This document shows positions 46,849 to 58,096 of a stretch of DNA of 64,000 bases, one piece after another (positions within the stretch are counted from its first letter, which is position 1; the number at the start of each line of letters is the position of its first letter). The stretch is from Micractinium sp. NFX-FRZ. Its lineage: Eukaryota > Chlorophyta > Trebouxiophyceae > Chlorellales > Chlorellaceae. The notes below the pieces were generated by a model. The model searched no databases. It saw only the letters and a program-made list of their open reading frames with translations, and was not told where the DNA came from. A program made the position numbers and the translations under genes. The stretch is taken from assembly GCA_029339195.1 (NCBI GenBank), contig JAPTJF010000079.1, forward strand, positions 62,001 through 126,000, written 5' to 3'.

Positions 46849-49800
46849 GCTGGCAGCAGCAGCAGCCGGCGCCTGTCCAGCCGCCGCCGGCATGAACTGG
46901 CAGCCAGGCAGCCAGCACACACCGGCAGGCAGCCCCCTGAAAAGCTCCCAGCCAGCAGCTAGCGGCAGGCAGCTCCAGTGGCGCTGCCCAGCGCAGACAC
47001 CCTGCCTGAGGCGGCGACTCGCTGCAGCCTGAGCATGCCGCCTCTCTGCCCCCAGCACCCGCCAGCAGTTTTGTCAGTAGGGCGGGTGCGCGGGGCAGCT
47101 TCAGGGCAAGTGCTGATGTGGCAAGCCCGATGTGGCGCCTGCACACGCAGTGCTGACGCGCGGGCTTGCCTCCCTGTCTGGCTAGTTGGCTGGCATGCAC
47201 AGTGCGCCACGTGCGCAGCATCCGCAGCATGCATGCCGCCCTGCCCCCAGGCAGAAGCCGGCGCCATGTCCCTAGCCAGGCCTCTAGCTTAGGCCCTCCT
47301 TTCGCCCCACTCATGATGTATGTTCTTCCCCGCTCTCCGCTCCTTTGCACCGCTCGCTCGGCCAGCCCAGCCTGCCAGGAGACACCTGCACTGACTGACA
47401 CACATGCACCGTCACTTGCTCAGCCTTCTCCCCTCCCACCTGCACATACCCCCACACCACACCTTGACCGCTTGGGCAAGGCGCAGCCCTCCCCCTCATC
47501 TGCGCGCCCCCCTGTGCGCTCCCCGCTCATTCTTTCCACTGCCCGGCTTGGCTCCCGCGCCCCCTCACTGCGGCGGTTTTCATCGCGCCGCTCGCTCCCT
47601 GCAGCCCGGTCTGAGCGGCAGCCCATCGCGCACATGCCCGCCTGTGGGCCCTTCACATCTGCCTAACACATCCCTTGGCTGTAACAAGCCAGCATTGCCT
47701 AGCCACTGCAGGCGCCAAGCTCAGCAGCGGCAGCGCCCGTGCATAACAATGCACCATCCTGACAGGGGTCCTCTCTGCACGCGTACGTGGGCGCCCTGCG
47801 TTCATTGCAACAGTGAAGGTGGGCCGCACGCTGTTCTGCTGCCACCCCTCATCACATGCACCCAATGTATCCAGAGTAATGGCAGGGGTAATGCTCACCA
47901 GTGGGTGGCCAGCGTCACCCCCCCACCGCCAGTGGATGCTATGGCCACCCCCAGCCCGTCAGGCATGAACACAGCCTCAACCTGCAGAACAAGAACACAT
48001 CTGCAGCCGGCTCGCTGGTGATGGGTATTGCACCCCGTTTGAAAGACACTTTCAAGGGTCACTTTCAAGGGTCACTGTTGCCAAATGTACTTCAGCTGCC
48101 AGGCTGGACAGGTACGCTGCCATCTCGTATTCGTGCCCGGGGAAGTTCAGAGTTCATCCGTGCATGCTTCACTGAGACAGTCGTCCCCTTGAAGGTGTAG
48201 GGTGTCTGACACGCCATGGCTCGCCTGCCTGGCTCGCCTGCCAACTGGCCAGGTCCCACACTCAGTCGCGTACCCTATCTATCCTTCCCCCCGTCACCTT
48301 CTTCACATTCATCCCGACACCAAACAGCGGCTGATACAGGTGAGGGCCCCACCAGGCAGGAAACTCAATGCTGCAGCTGCCACCCTGGCCCGCCGGCGTC
48401 GGGGGCAGGCGGCGCACCCGTGAGGTTACTTGACGCTCAAACCCCACTTTCACAGCCTGGCACAAGGCAGCACCCAGAAGACCTGAATCACAATATAGGG
48501 GGAGGACGGCTGTGCCTCAGAGGAGCCTTCCTGCCCTGATGCCTGCTCCACAGCAGCGGCGGGGCCTGCACCAGCCAGCGGCAGCAGCGCTCCCCCAGCT
48601 CAAATGCCCAGCCCAGCACCCCAGCCTGCGAGCCTCAAGAGGCGCCTTTCCTCAGTTTCCTGCACTCCCAGCTCCGCCCGCCGTTCGCCCGCATTGTATG
48701 CAAACCAGAAGCCTTCCCTGCCTGACCTCCCCACAGCTGTCACCCGCAGAGCGACACGACGCAACGCACCCGCCGCCACGCTCAGGCCCTCCACACGATC
48801 TATCAGGCAAGGAGGAACAGCAGGCGGGGTGCAGCGGCGAGCCCCGACCCAGCTGGACGCTGACAGCCGCTGCCACGCTGGAAGGGGCGACGGACCGTCC
48901 GTAAACTCCCCAGCTGCACCGATCAGCCCCCTAGCGTGCTAAAACAATCGACTTTGGCCCTTGGATCCGTTTGGTGCAGGCGGGGCGCAGCGACCGAAAC
49001 AGCCCTCGGACTCTCGCTAGATTGCGCGCGCGAAGCAGTGCCAGGAGGCTTTCCCCAAAGCTCTTGAAAGCAGTGCTTGTTACCCTCCTTGTGACGGTTT
49101 CTGGCATGATCGGAGGTGATTGTGAGGCCAGCGCAAATCCCGGCCGCAGTGCGAGCGTACCGAGCGGTCTCACCAAGCGGTCTCACTGTCGGCACTCGCT
49201 TTTATGGACCCGTGGCAGTGACCGGACCACATCTTGCTGCCATGTCGGATGACAGCGCGCACTGGCGCGAGGACGGCAGCGCGGCTCGGCCCACCAATCG
49301 GGTGTGTCCCCCTGTCCCCCACTGCAGGCGCCGCCGCCGCGCGCACGGGAGAGGAGGAGGGGCCAGTGCGGTGAGCGACGCCCTGATAGACCAGCTGGCC
49401 TGCCTGCTTGCTTGCTGAAATGATGCCATACATCAGAGGAAGGTTTAAGGGGCGGATGGCTTGAGCAGGCATGGTGTGGATGGGCTGCTCATCAGTGGGT
49501 GTCCGCGGCATCCAAACGTGGATCATGTTGTATGTGCGTGGGGTGGTGTACGGGCACCGTCCACTCTAAGCGGGGGCGGCGGCTCCCTTTGCCTGAACTA
49601 AACTCCGCCCGGCTTCTGCACGCGCCCACTGCCTCCCATCATTTTATGGCATCAGAGCCCTTTGAACTTGTCTGCTTGCTTCATTAGCTGCTGGCAGAAT
49701 CACCCGCCCCTCCCCCCTCTGCGCCTGACACTGGTGCCTGTGGTACCGCCTGGCATCTGCGCCCATGCACCCGAATGTCTACACTCGCACCGCATAACCC

Positions 49801-50109
49801 CGCTTTATCATGCGTGTGCAGGGTCCGGGAGCACGGCCGCCGTGCTCTGCTCCAGGCCCGGCCCAAACCGTGAGTCAAACACTCGATCACACAAATGAAG
49901 CCCCCGTGCGTGTTGTCTTGAGTGCAAGCGCAGGCCTCAGTGCAGTTCAAAGCAGTAGGCATTGCACGATTCAGTGGGAGTGGGCACTGCGCTGTGCCAG
50001 CCAGGTGTGCTGCAATCCATGCCATTCTCTAGCTGACAATATGGAAACCCAGCACAGAGCAAACAGGCAGCACAAATGCCTCCACGCCTGCCTGCCTGCC
50101 TGCCTGCAG
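46849..50109. other. Long stretch without a supported gene
   Basis: The CDC45 3' UTR probably ends near TGTAA at 47680. The remaining about 2.4 kb must hold the promoter and missing 5' exon(s) of the wall protein beginning at or before 50110. A 14-bp direct repeat (cactttcaagggtc) occurs around 48047-48074. A hydrophobic open stretch near 49060-49100 (LLKAVLVTLLVTVSG) lacks an upstream ATG in frame. No RNA gene was recognised. Confidence 0.4.
47680..47684 (+). terminator. Possible TGTAA poly(A) signal of CDC45
   Basis: This is the first TGTAA found after the CDC45 stop, 832 bases downstream, which is long for a 3' UTR. Confidence 0.35.
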
Positions 50110-53100
50110 GCCCTTCCCGCCCCGGCCCCCGCCCTCTCCTCGCCCATCCCCGCCGCCTCCCTCGCCGCCACCGCGGCCGCCGTCCCCCTCCCCACCCCCG
50201 CCCCCCCCAAGCCTGAGCAGGCCCCCGCCGCCGCTGCCGCCCACGTGAGCTCAGTGCATTCCAGTGACAGCTTCGATTGTACGTGCTTGACTACGCAGTG
50301 GTTTGCCCTGTTGTGCACATTTGTGATGCATCCGGCCAGTGTGCTCCCACCGGTGGTAACATCGTACGCTCGGGGCCACAGGAAGATCACCACAGGGCAA
50401 GCGCCAGGCAGGCACGATGGGCCACCAATTCGTGACCAGCGCTGGTCTAAGCCCAACCTCCAACTCCTGCCTCCCTGCCCACGCTGCATGCAGGCCACGC
50501 CCACCACCGTCCCCCCGGCCCCCTCCCCCCTCGCCCTATCCTCCACCATCCCCGCTCCCGCCAAGCCCCTCCCCACCCCCACCCTCACCCTCTCCCTCGC
50601 CGCCCTCGCCGCCACCTAGCCCGGCTCCTTCCCCCCGTCCCCCGCCTCCCTCACCCTCTCCCCCGCCCCCCCGCCCCTCCCCTCCCCCACCCTCTCCCTC
50701 ACCGCCGCCACCCTCGCCGCCCCCACCCCCACCCTCCCCTCCCCCTCCCTCTCCCGCAAGCCCCCCACCTCCGCGTGCCACTCAGGCGTAAGTGGGGCCT
50801 GCTGGGCCTGCTGGGTTGAGCTGTTGATTGCCAGCAGTGCATGCATGTGGTGCCCCTCGCATCAATGGTCCAACCCCATCTCCCCGTGCACCAACTTGGC
50901 CATGCGGGCACATCAGGAAGCCAGCCAACAAGGCATGCCGTGCTCAGAGATTGACCCATAAACCCAGTGTTGCCGCCGGCTTGCAGGCTGCGCCCCCCCC
51001 CCTCGCCCCAGCCATCCCCGCCTGGGCCCAGACCCCCTCGCCCGCCCCCTCCCCCCAGCCCCTCGCCGCCACCTCCCCCCAGCCCCCGTCCACCCCCGCC
51101 CAACCCCTCGCCCACGCCCCCTCCTAGCCCCAGCCCCTCCCCTCCCCCTCCTAGCCCCTCCCCGCCCGGCCCCTCTCCCCCGCCCCCACCAAAACCGTCG
51201 CCCCCGCCCCCACCCAACCCCTCTCCCCCACCCCCGCCCAGCCCATCGCCCCCACCCCCGCCCAACCCCTCCCCTCCACCTCCGCCCAGCCCCTCCCCAC
51301 CACCCCCGCCAAGCCCCTCCCCACCACCCCCGCCAAGCCCATCGCCCCCGCCCCCACCCAGCCCCCCGCCCCCGTCCCCGCCCAACCCGTCCCCGCCACC
51401 GCCCCCGTGAGTGTGCCGCACCTGCAGCCGCAGCCAGAACTCTGGTTTTGTGCCAAGCAGAAAAGAGGCAGCCCTTCGCCCCCTGCATGCCCCCTGCTTT
51501 ACACAGTGCCGTCCCTCCTGTTCCACACGGTGTGCCCCCCTCCTTGCCCCCACCTCCCATGCAGGCCCCCACCCAGCCCTCCCAATCCGCCTTCTCCGCC
51601 ACTGCAATGCGCTGCCACCGACTCCCTCACTGGCCTCGAGGCTTTCACGGTCAGCCCGCTGGCATGCATGCGTGTATGCACCCTCCGGCAGGAGCGGGGG
51701 CATCTCCCCATTCCCGACAGCGCCTGGAATATCCTGCACTCGTTGCACTCTTGCTAGCGCATGCAACCCTCACAGCGTGCTTTCTCCCAACCCCACCACC
51801 ACCCGCCCGCTCATTTGCCGCACCCCCCACCCAACCCCACCCCACACCCCTCCCATGCTCAGGTCACTGACAACCAGGCGCCTGGCGGCGGGAGCTGCAC
51901 AGGCGGCATTGCCTCCACGACCGCCAACTGCTGGGTGCCCACCTGCCCCGGGGGTGTGTGTGCCAACCTGCCCAAAACCAGCGTCGGCACCGCCACCTTC
52001 AACTGGCAAGCGGTTGGCAAGGATTTCGATGTTGAGGTGGGAGCGGTGCACACGCATACAGAGCGCTATGCGGCAAAGCGCTGCGCCCAGCCGCCAATCT
52101 GCACCACGTCCCAGTGCAGCGCTGCACCCACCCCCCTCTCAGCCCCCCCACCTGCCCCCCTCTGCTGGCCGCGCCTCTCCTCCGACCCACCGCAACATGT
52201 GCCTGCTAATCATCACAGCACTGCCCGTGGCTTGCCTTGCCTTGCTTATTTGGATCCTCCGTGTGCACTGCCTGGCATGATCCCAGGGGGGCCTGTTGCC
52301 GCCTGGCTCGAGCTGCTGGTGCTCACAGGATGACTGCTGCCCACCCGCTTGCTGCCCGCTGCCTGCGTGCACATGCTCACCAGCCCAGCATGGCCAGTAG
52401 CTCCCCGGATGGACTGGCCCTGGCCTGAAGTGCACTCCTGACATCACCTGCCCCACTTCTCCTCAATGCAGCGCAGTGGGCCCTGCCATGTGATGCATCA
52501 CACTCTGCCACTGACGCGCAAACAACCTCCTCCCCCTCACACCCGTCACGGTCTCCGCCCTCTCACAAACATCTTACGATCCGCCTGCCCCGCCGCCGAG
52601 CTGCAGGTGGACTGGGTCGACCTGTGGGATCAGCCCGCCATCCAGGAGCACCCCCTGGGGACGAGGGCAAAGGTGGCCCAGGTGAGGCGGGCGCAGGGGG
52701 CATGGGACGCGCGCAGACAGCAAGGAAACGGGGTGGGTTTTGTGCAGCAAGGAGCGGCAGCAGTGCTGCACTGGGGCATCAGCTGCTCAGTGGGCGCCTG
52801 GGGAGGCTGGCCACGAGGGGTGCAGCGAGCAGGCAGGCCTGGGTGTAAGACAGGAAGCAGCCAGCGCGCGTGGCAGTGTGTGGCGCCCCAGCCACGGCGT
52901 GCACAGCATGCATGTGAGCGGCAGCGCAGCGCCCAACGCTGCGGCACGCATGCAAGCGACTGGTGGCACTGCAGCCACAGCACAAGGGTGCGTGTGGTGC
53001 CCCTGCCACTTCTGCAGATCGGCTTTTACTCGGATGCGGGAACCGCCAACTTTGTCACTGCCCACGCCACTGACGGCACCACCGTTGGCTCAGGCACTGC

Positions 53101-54687
53101 CCAGAACAATGCACAGTGGTGAGGAAAGCACAGAACGCCTGTGTGCTGGTGACCCCCGCCACCCGTGGCCCCCAGCGCACCGCACCAGGTTCTCCTGACT
53201 CGTGATTCGGAGTTTGCCCACAGCATGTCAACTAATGTTATGCCGCCATGCCTGCGCAGGGCATACCAGCACAAGTACCGCTTCAAGTTTGTGGACCGGG
53301 CCACCCGTGCCCCCAAGGCGCTGCCCTACATCACCCTCACACTCAAGGTGCGCTGATACTCAAGCATGCCTATGTGGACGGCTTCATCCTCGGGAGCGAG
53401 CCGCATAGTTGGCCAGTCAGAAGCACAGGCGATGCTGTGGCGCGCTGTGGTCTGCCCATGTGGGCTAAAGCCCATGCCTGCCTTCCGGCCTGCGGTTTGG
53501 CGAGCTGGCCAAAACTGGCATGCACACGCAAGTGGGGCGTCACAAAGGGAAAGAAGTCCCCCCTGCACAGCTGGAGGCGCAGCCGCAGCGGCACAGGGCA
53601 CGGGGTCACATTGCAGGCCGCGCAGTTCCATATTGCGGCATGTGAGGCGCCTCAGCAGGCACAGCATGACACGGTGACTGATGGGCAGCAAACCCTGCTC
53701 TCGACCCCTCTCCTCCCGTGGCATGCAGGGCTTCAACGGCAACGGCTCGGGCGGCAGAGTAAGCTTGCACACCCTGCCTGCTGGGACAGCATGTGCTCCG
53801 CCCCGACCTGTGCATGTGGCTGACATGGCCTGCTCGCTACAAGCATGCTGCCGGTTGGGACAGCAGGCAGAGCATGCAGCGAACGCAGGGGCCAGCCATG
53901 CTCCATGCTCCCTGCGCCCCGCCTGAGCTCCCGCCTGCCACCTGCCCCGCCCGCAGCTGCACGAGCGGTTCTACGCGCAGCGCGCCAGCATGGTGGGCGC
54001 CGCTCTAGAGCCCACCACGTCCCTTCAAGTTGTCTCCGTCACCTACGGCGGGGAGCGATGGGTGGGAGCTTACAACACGGGTGGGTGGGCCAGGGTGGCG
54101 GTTCCCGCCTCTGCTCATGCATGCCAACTGCGTGAGGTGCCTGCTGTGCACAGCCCTGTGCAGCCCGCCAGCTGCCCTTGCATGATGCAGCCTGCATGCA
54201 TGAGTCCGCACCTGCGGGCACACGGGACCTCACCCCTGCTGTCTGCGTGCCCCCACCACACACTGTTTTGGCGGCAGTTGACGACGGAAACAGGGCACTC
54301 CAGATGACGTACAGAAACGTCACGTTTGTGGACACCCTCACCATGCGCGATGGCTGGGGCGGGGTGTCCCAGGTGGAGTTCAATGCACCAAACTACGGGG
54401 TGAGTGCACAGCAGCAGCAGGAGGGAGGGAAGGAGGCAGCATGCCAGGCGGCAGCAGCATGGGGGGCAGCAAGCCACAGGGGAGAGGGCGGCAGCAGGCA
54501 GCAGCAGGAGGGCGGCAGCATTTGTTACATGTCGGGTGGGCGGGCAGGGACGTGGCCATGCCAGGAGGAAGACAAGCAGGCCGGGAGGGAGAGACGGTCG
54601 CAGGGGTAGGCAGCAGCAACCCTGCGCACACTTACCCTCACCCACTCGCGTGCACTGCAGACGGGCAACTGCTTCCTGCCACCGTAG
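50110..54687 (+). CDS. SP(n)-rich hydroxyproline-type wall glycoprotein, 5' end missing
   Basis: Twelve exons chain in phase: 50110-50244, 50494-50787, 50987-51406, 51565-51649, 51863-52036, 52607-52681, 53018-53118, 53260-53347, 53729-53758, 53957-54080, 54278-54399 and 54661-54687. The first exon needs two bases from an unidentified upstream exon that should carry the signal peptide. The first about 300 residues are almost pure Pro/Ser (SPPPPPSPSPPPPP), the pattern of extensin/pherophorin-type wall proteins whose prolines are hydroxylated and glycosylated. The C-terminal about 250 residues form a Cys-containing globular domain (SCTGGIASTTANCWVPTCPG, KVAQIGFYSDAGTANF, YRFKFVDRATRAP, RNVTFVDTLTMRDGWGG, GNCFLPP-stop) that I do not recognise and that lacks pherophorin signatures. 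Frame in the repeats was fixed by splice phase. Confidence 0.78.
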
Positions 54688-55097
54688 TGCAAGTCGAGGA
54701 GGAGCGGCATCGCATGGCTCGGCCCACTGAGGCAGGCAACCGTTGCGAAGCTGCTGACGACTGTGGCGCCGTACGCTCAACTGGCATGCAAGGCCTGCCG
54801 GAATACGCTCAGTACCTATCACTATAAGTTGTGTAGTAATGGCAAATCTATTTGAAAGCTCGGTCTAACAAGCCGCACACTGCAATATTTTTTATTATTT
54901 TTTAGGAGGAAAGCATGCACCAATGTGCTCTGGTAACACTATCCTTTTTAAGTTCAAGCATGACTGAAGTAGGTGCAGGCGCCATGCGGGGGAGGGCGTG
55001 AGGCACCTGCCGCCCGCGACTCGCCAGCCGGGGCTGCGCCCTCCACAAGTGTGTTGGGGACCCATGTCCCAGGTTATGCTGCCTGCCGCAGCTCTTC

Positions 55098-55102
55098 TTA
55101 CA
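55098..55102 (-). terminator. TGTAA poly(A) signal of the sucrase-ferredoxin-like gene
   Basis: TTACA on the plus strand, 105 bases past the stop at 55207. Confidence 0.55.
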
Positions 55103-55150
55103 TTCGGTTCAGACATTGCCCACCCAAAACGCCTAGTCAAACGAATAATG

Positions 55151-55155
55151 TGTAA
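55151..55155 (+). terminator. TGTAA poly(A) signal of the wall protein gene
   Basis: TGTAA in aataatgtgtaatg, 464 bases past the stop codon. Confidence 0.5.
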
Positions 55156-55206
55156 TGAAGAAGAGGCAGCAGGCAGTGCGGACACACGGTTGAGCGCTGA
55201 ACAGCA

Positions 55207-57418
55207 CTATGCAAGCGGCCCCCGCCGCTGCTGCCACTCTGCTTCAACCCGCTCTAGCCGCTCGTCTCCCTCGCTGTCCTCCTCCTCGCTAGCCCCTTCA
55301 AGTTCCTCAATCGAGCCCTCCTGCATTCACGAGTGTTGTGCAGTACAGGCATGGAGAGCATGGGCGCTTGTGCGCAAGACATGGTTGCCTCCCCGCCAGG
55401 AGTCACCACAGCACAGCACAGCACGGCACAATGCAGCAGCCCCACACATGCAAACATTGCTTTTAGTGTCTGAAAACAAGCGAGCCCGCACCTCTTCCCA
55501 AAGACCTTGCTGCTCCAGCTTGCTCAGCCCCATGCGCCCCCGCCAGAAGGGGCGCAGCGCAGGGTCGCCGGCGCCGCCATCCACGCCCAACTGCAGTGCG
55601 GGCCACTAGAGGTTTGACTACGGAATTGAGCACATCTAGCGTGATGACATGTGATGCCATATGATGATATTTGATGATGCTGGTCGGGGCAGGCAGCACA
55701 GGCCGTTGCCACCCCTAACTGCGGTGGGCAGCAAAGCAGAGGGAGGGCAGGCACAGCTGCCAGGGGCAAGCACCTCTCAGAAGCAGGTGGACTGCGGGGC
55801 GCTGCCCCAGCCCCTATGTTGTGATGCCAGTAGTGGCTCATGCAGGCTACACTGCACAGCAGGCAGCCGCTGGTCACGATTTGATGCTATTGCACTATTG
55901 CATCATTGTCAGGGGGTTACTTGATGTCAGCAGCCCACCTGGACCCCCAGGAGTGCGTCCAGGAAGGGCTCAGCGTTGCCGGCATGCAGGCCCCCAAACC
56001 AGTCGCCGTCGCATGGGTGCATCGCGCCGTAGGCCACCACGTTGCCCGCATACTTGTGGCCTGGAGGGGGGCCAGGTGGGGGATGCATGAATGGGGTTGG
56101 GCCAGGGCCAGGCAGGGAGGGAGCGCAGCGGGGCGAACCGCGCCCTAGGCCACCACATTGCCTGCAGCCACGTACTTGTGGCCTGGAGGAGGTAATGGAG
56201 AAGTGCATGGTGAGAGGGTTTAGGGTACGGGGTCGGGGAATGCGCGGGCGGGCGGGCGCAGTGGGGAGGGGGTTGAGCATTGCAGAGGGCCGCACCAAAT
56301 AACATCCAATCTAGCAATGATGCTTCATTACATCTCACTGCTGTAGCCAGCCCGCCCACTCACCGCCAATGTGGGAGGTCTGGTACACACGGATGTGGTC
56401 CTGCAGCTTGCGCTGCCGTATTAGCTTCTGCAGCGCCGCCGCCAGCGGTGGGCCCGCCATGCCGCACCGCGCGTCGCGAGCAGCGTGCGTGCAGACGAAC
56501 AACGAGAGGTCGGGTGGGCGCGCCTGCACATGAGGCAGGTGGGGGGAGACAGGAGGTGACAGCAGTGGCATATGGCATATGCTGTGCTGCTGCTTTCAAA
56601 ACCTCGATCTGTAGCGCCAGTGCTCAGCAGCAGGAGATGACGTTTTGCCCAGCTCCGGTGCTGCTGTGGTCACATACCATGCGGGCTGTCAGTGACTTGC
56701 GGTCTGCTGCAGTGAGGGGAGCTTGGCTGGGGTTGATGGCGGTTGCCAGCACCACTGCCAGCCCCAGCTGCTCCACGCTGAGACCATCAAACCGCAGGCC
56801 TGCAGGCATGCACGCAAGCAGGAGGGAGAGAGGGGATGCAGCAGGGTGGGTGGCTGCCGACGGGTGCTGCCAAGATGGAACCGTTTTGACACCCCAGTCC
56901 CCTGCAAGGGGCACGTTTGAGGACACACACACCTGCAACGTTGCACGAATGTGTCTCCTCAGAAGTGCCCCTTACGTGAATCTCGAGTCTGAATTCGTGT
57001 GCAGCGGCTGTGTATGCACGGCAGCACAGCCGCCTCTTTCTCACCAACCTGCCGGGTAGGCCAGGAGGTTGCAGCTGCCGGGCGGCGGCCCCGGGCTGGC
57101 TGGCCGCCCTCCGTACGTGACGTCATCATAAGCTGTGATCTTCACTTTGCCAGCAATCAGCTCCTCGTGTTTTGCCACCGCTGCAAAAGCAGCCACCACG
57201 GCTGCCTCTTTCTCAATCACGTCGGGCCACCATGCCTCGCCGCCGGTGGCGGCAGCGTCGGCGGGGCGCGGCAGCTGCAGCAGCAGGTGTTGGTTGTATT
57301 CCGAGACGCTGCCGGGCTGCGGTGGCACCACGCCATCCGTCGCAGCAGCCTCGGCGGCGCAGCAGGAGAGCGCCCGCAGCACCGCTGGCCGGAGCAGGCG
57401 GCGCGCAGGGGCGAGCAT
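55207..57418 (-). CDS. Apd1/sucrase-ferredoxin-like [2Fe-2S] thioredoxin-fold protein
   Basis: Six exons: 57049-57418, 56678-56799, 56364-56523, 55939-56060, 55492-55590 and 55207-55320 (328 residues). The N-terminus MLAPARRLLRPAVLRALSCC looks like an organelle transit peptide. The first exon covers a degenerate thioredoxin-like half (WPDVIEKEAAVVAAFA). The iron-sulfur ligands of the Apd1/Aim32 group are clear: C-x8-C in CTHAARDARCG and H-x3-H in SHIGGHKYAGN. FWRGRMGLSKLEQQ matches the C-terminal helix of plant members. The last exon is an acidic tail (SIEELEGASEEEDSEGDE) ending RRGPLA. Yeast Apd1 is linked to redox-drug tolerance; the role here is unknown. Intron 1 holds a strong hairpin and intron 3 holds a copy of the exon 4 edge. 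Confidence 0.9.
56138..56200 (-). repeat. Copy of exon 4 acceptor region in intron 3 of the Apd1-like gene
   Basis: It shares taggccaccac.ttgcc, tacttgtggcctggagg and downstream intron bases with 56029-56095, the start of exon 4 plus acceptor. A 7-base insertion disrupts the reading frame. Same strand, about 110 bases upstream of the true exon. Confidence 0.8.
56906..56973. other. Long imperfect hairpin in intron 1 of the Apd1-like gene
   Basis: The arm aaggggcacgtttgaggaca (from 56906) pairs with tgtctcctcagaagtgcccc (from 56952) with two to three mismatches over about 24 bp. The loop contains the perfect 12-bp palindrome tgcaacgttgca (56934-56945), so the whole element can fold as one extended stem. 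It could be a small-RNA precursor or a worn inverted-repeat element. Confidence 0.6.
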
Positions 57419-58096
57419 TTCACAGTCTAATTCCGAACAAAAACGGTCGGTCTTGATGTCGCGGCGGTTAAGCAATTGTGCGGGGGTGCGCTCCGCCCTC
57501 CCTGGGGACTGCTGGCGCCAGGTGGGAGTGTGCCGCCGCCACCGCTCTTCAAATGGTAACCAAATGGTTACAAAGTGACAGGCACTTCCCCAGGAAGATG
57601 CCTCAGGACATATGCACACATTGTGCACGTAAGAATGGGAGAAGTACTCTGAAGAGGCGGTAGGCACAGAGACCCGTGGGCATGCCGCATGAGAAGGGAG
57701 AGTGAAGAGATGGGTGGCTGACTTAGGCTTCTTGAAGAGGCAGCTTCCCACGGTGGAGCTGGGACGCTTCTGCCTGCCAGACAAATGTGCAAGAATGCAG
57801 GCGAATGGAAAGCATGCATGCATGTGTACGAATGACAAGTGTGGACCTGCAGTGCGTCTTCAACTGACAGGCGGTTGATGAATCGCCGAGCTTGGCAAAG
57901 GGGTTGAAAGATTGGCTGAGCGAGCAGTCGCAGAAAAGGTAGACTAGAAAAGGCAGAATAGAGCAGTTTTATGTTGTGGGAGTGGTGGGAAGGCAGGACC
58001 CAGCTGTTCCTGGCACCGACGCTGTTGCTGGCCCACCCGTCTCTGCTCGTCGCCAACATGCGGATAGCTCCGCAGCTGCAGCTCCAGTGCCGTGCT
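57419..58096. other. Region between the Apd1-like gene and the kinase gene
   Basis: No exon was found. It holds the kinase 3' UTR (TGTAA on the minus strand at 57568-57572) and the Apd1-like promoter, which must be short (under 150 bp) if that signal is used. Confidence 0.5.
57568..57572 (-). terminator. TGTAA poly(A) signal of the kinase gene
   Basis: TTACA on the plus strand, in caaatggttacaaag, 525 bases past the kinase stop. Confidence 0.45.

Larger units (their letters stand above)
54688..55206. other. Convergent intergenic region with overlapping 3' ends
   Basis: AT-richer than its surroundings (tattttttattattttttag near 54885). The plus-strand TGTAA at 55151 lies beyond the minus-strand signal at 55098, so the two mature 3' ends should overlap by some 50-100 bases. 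Confidence 0.5.

Noticed and set aside
50699..51766. 355-codon Gly-rich open frame on the minus strand
   Set aside because: It is the mirror of the CCN-rich proline exons of the plus-strand wall protein, which have consistent splice phases.
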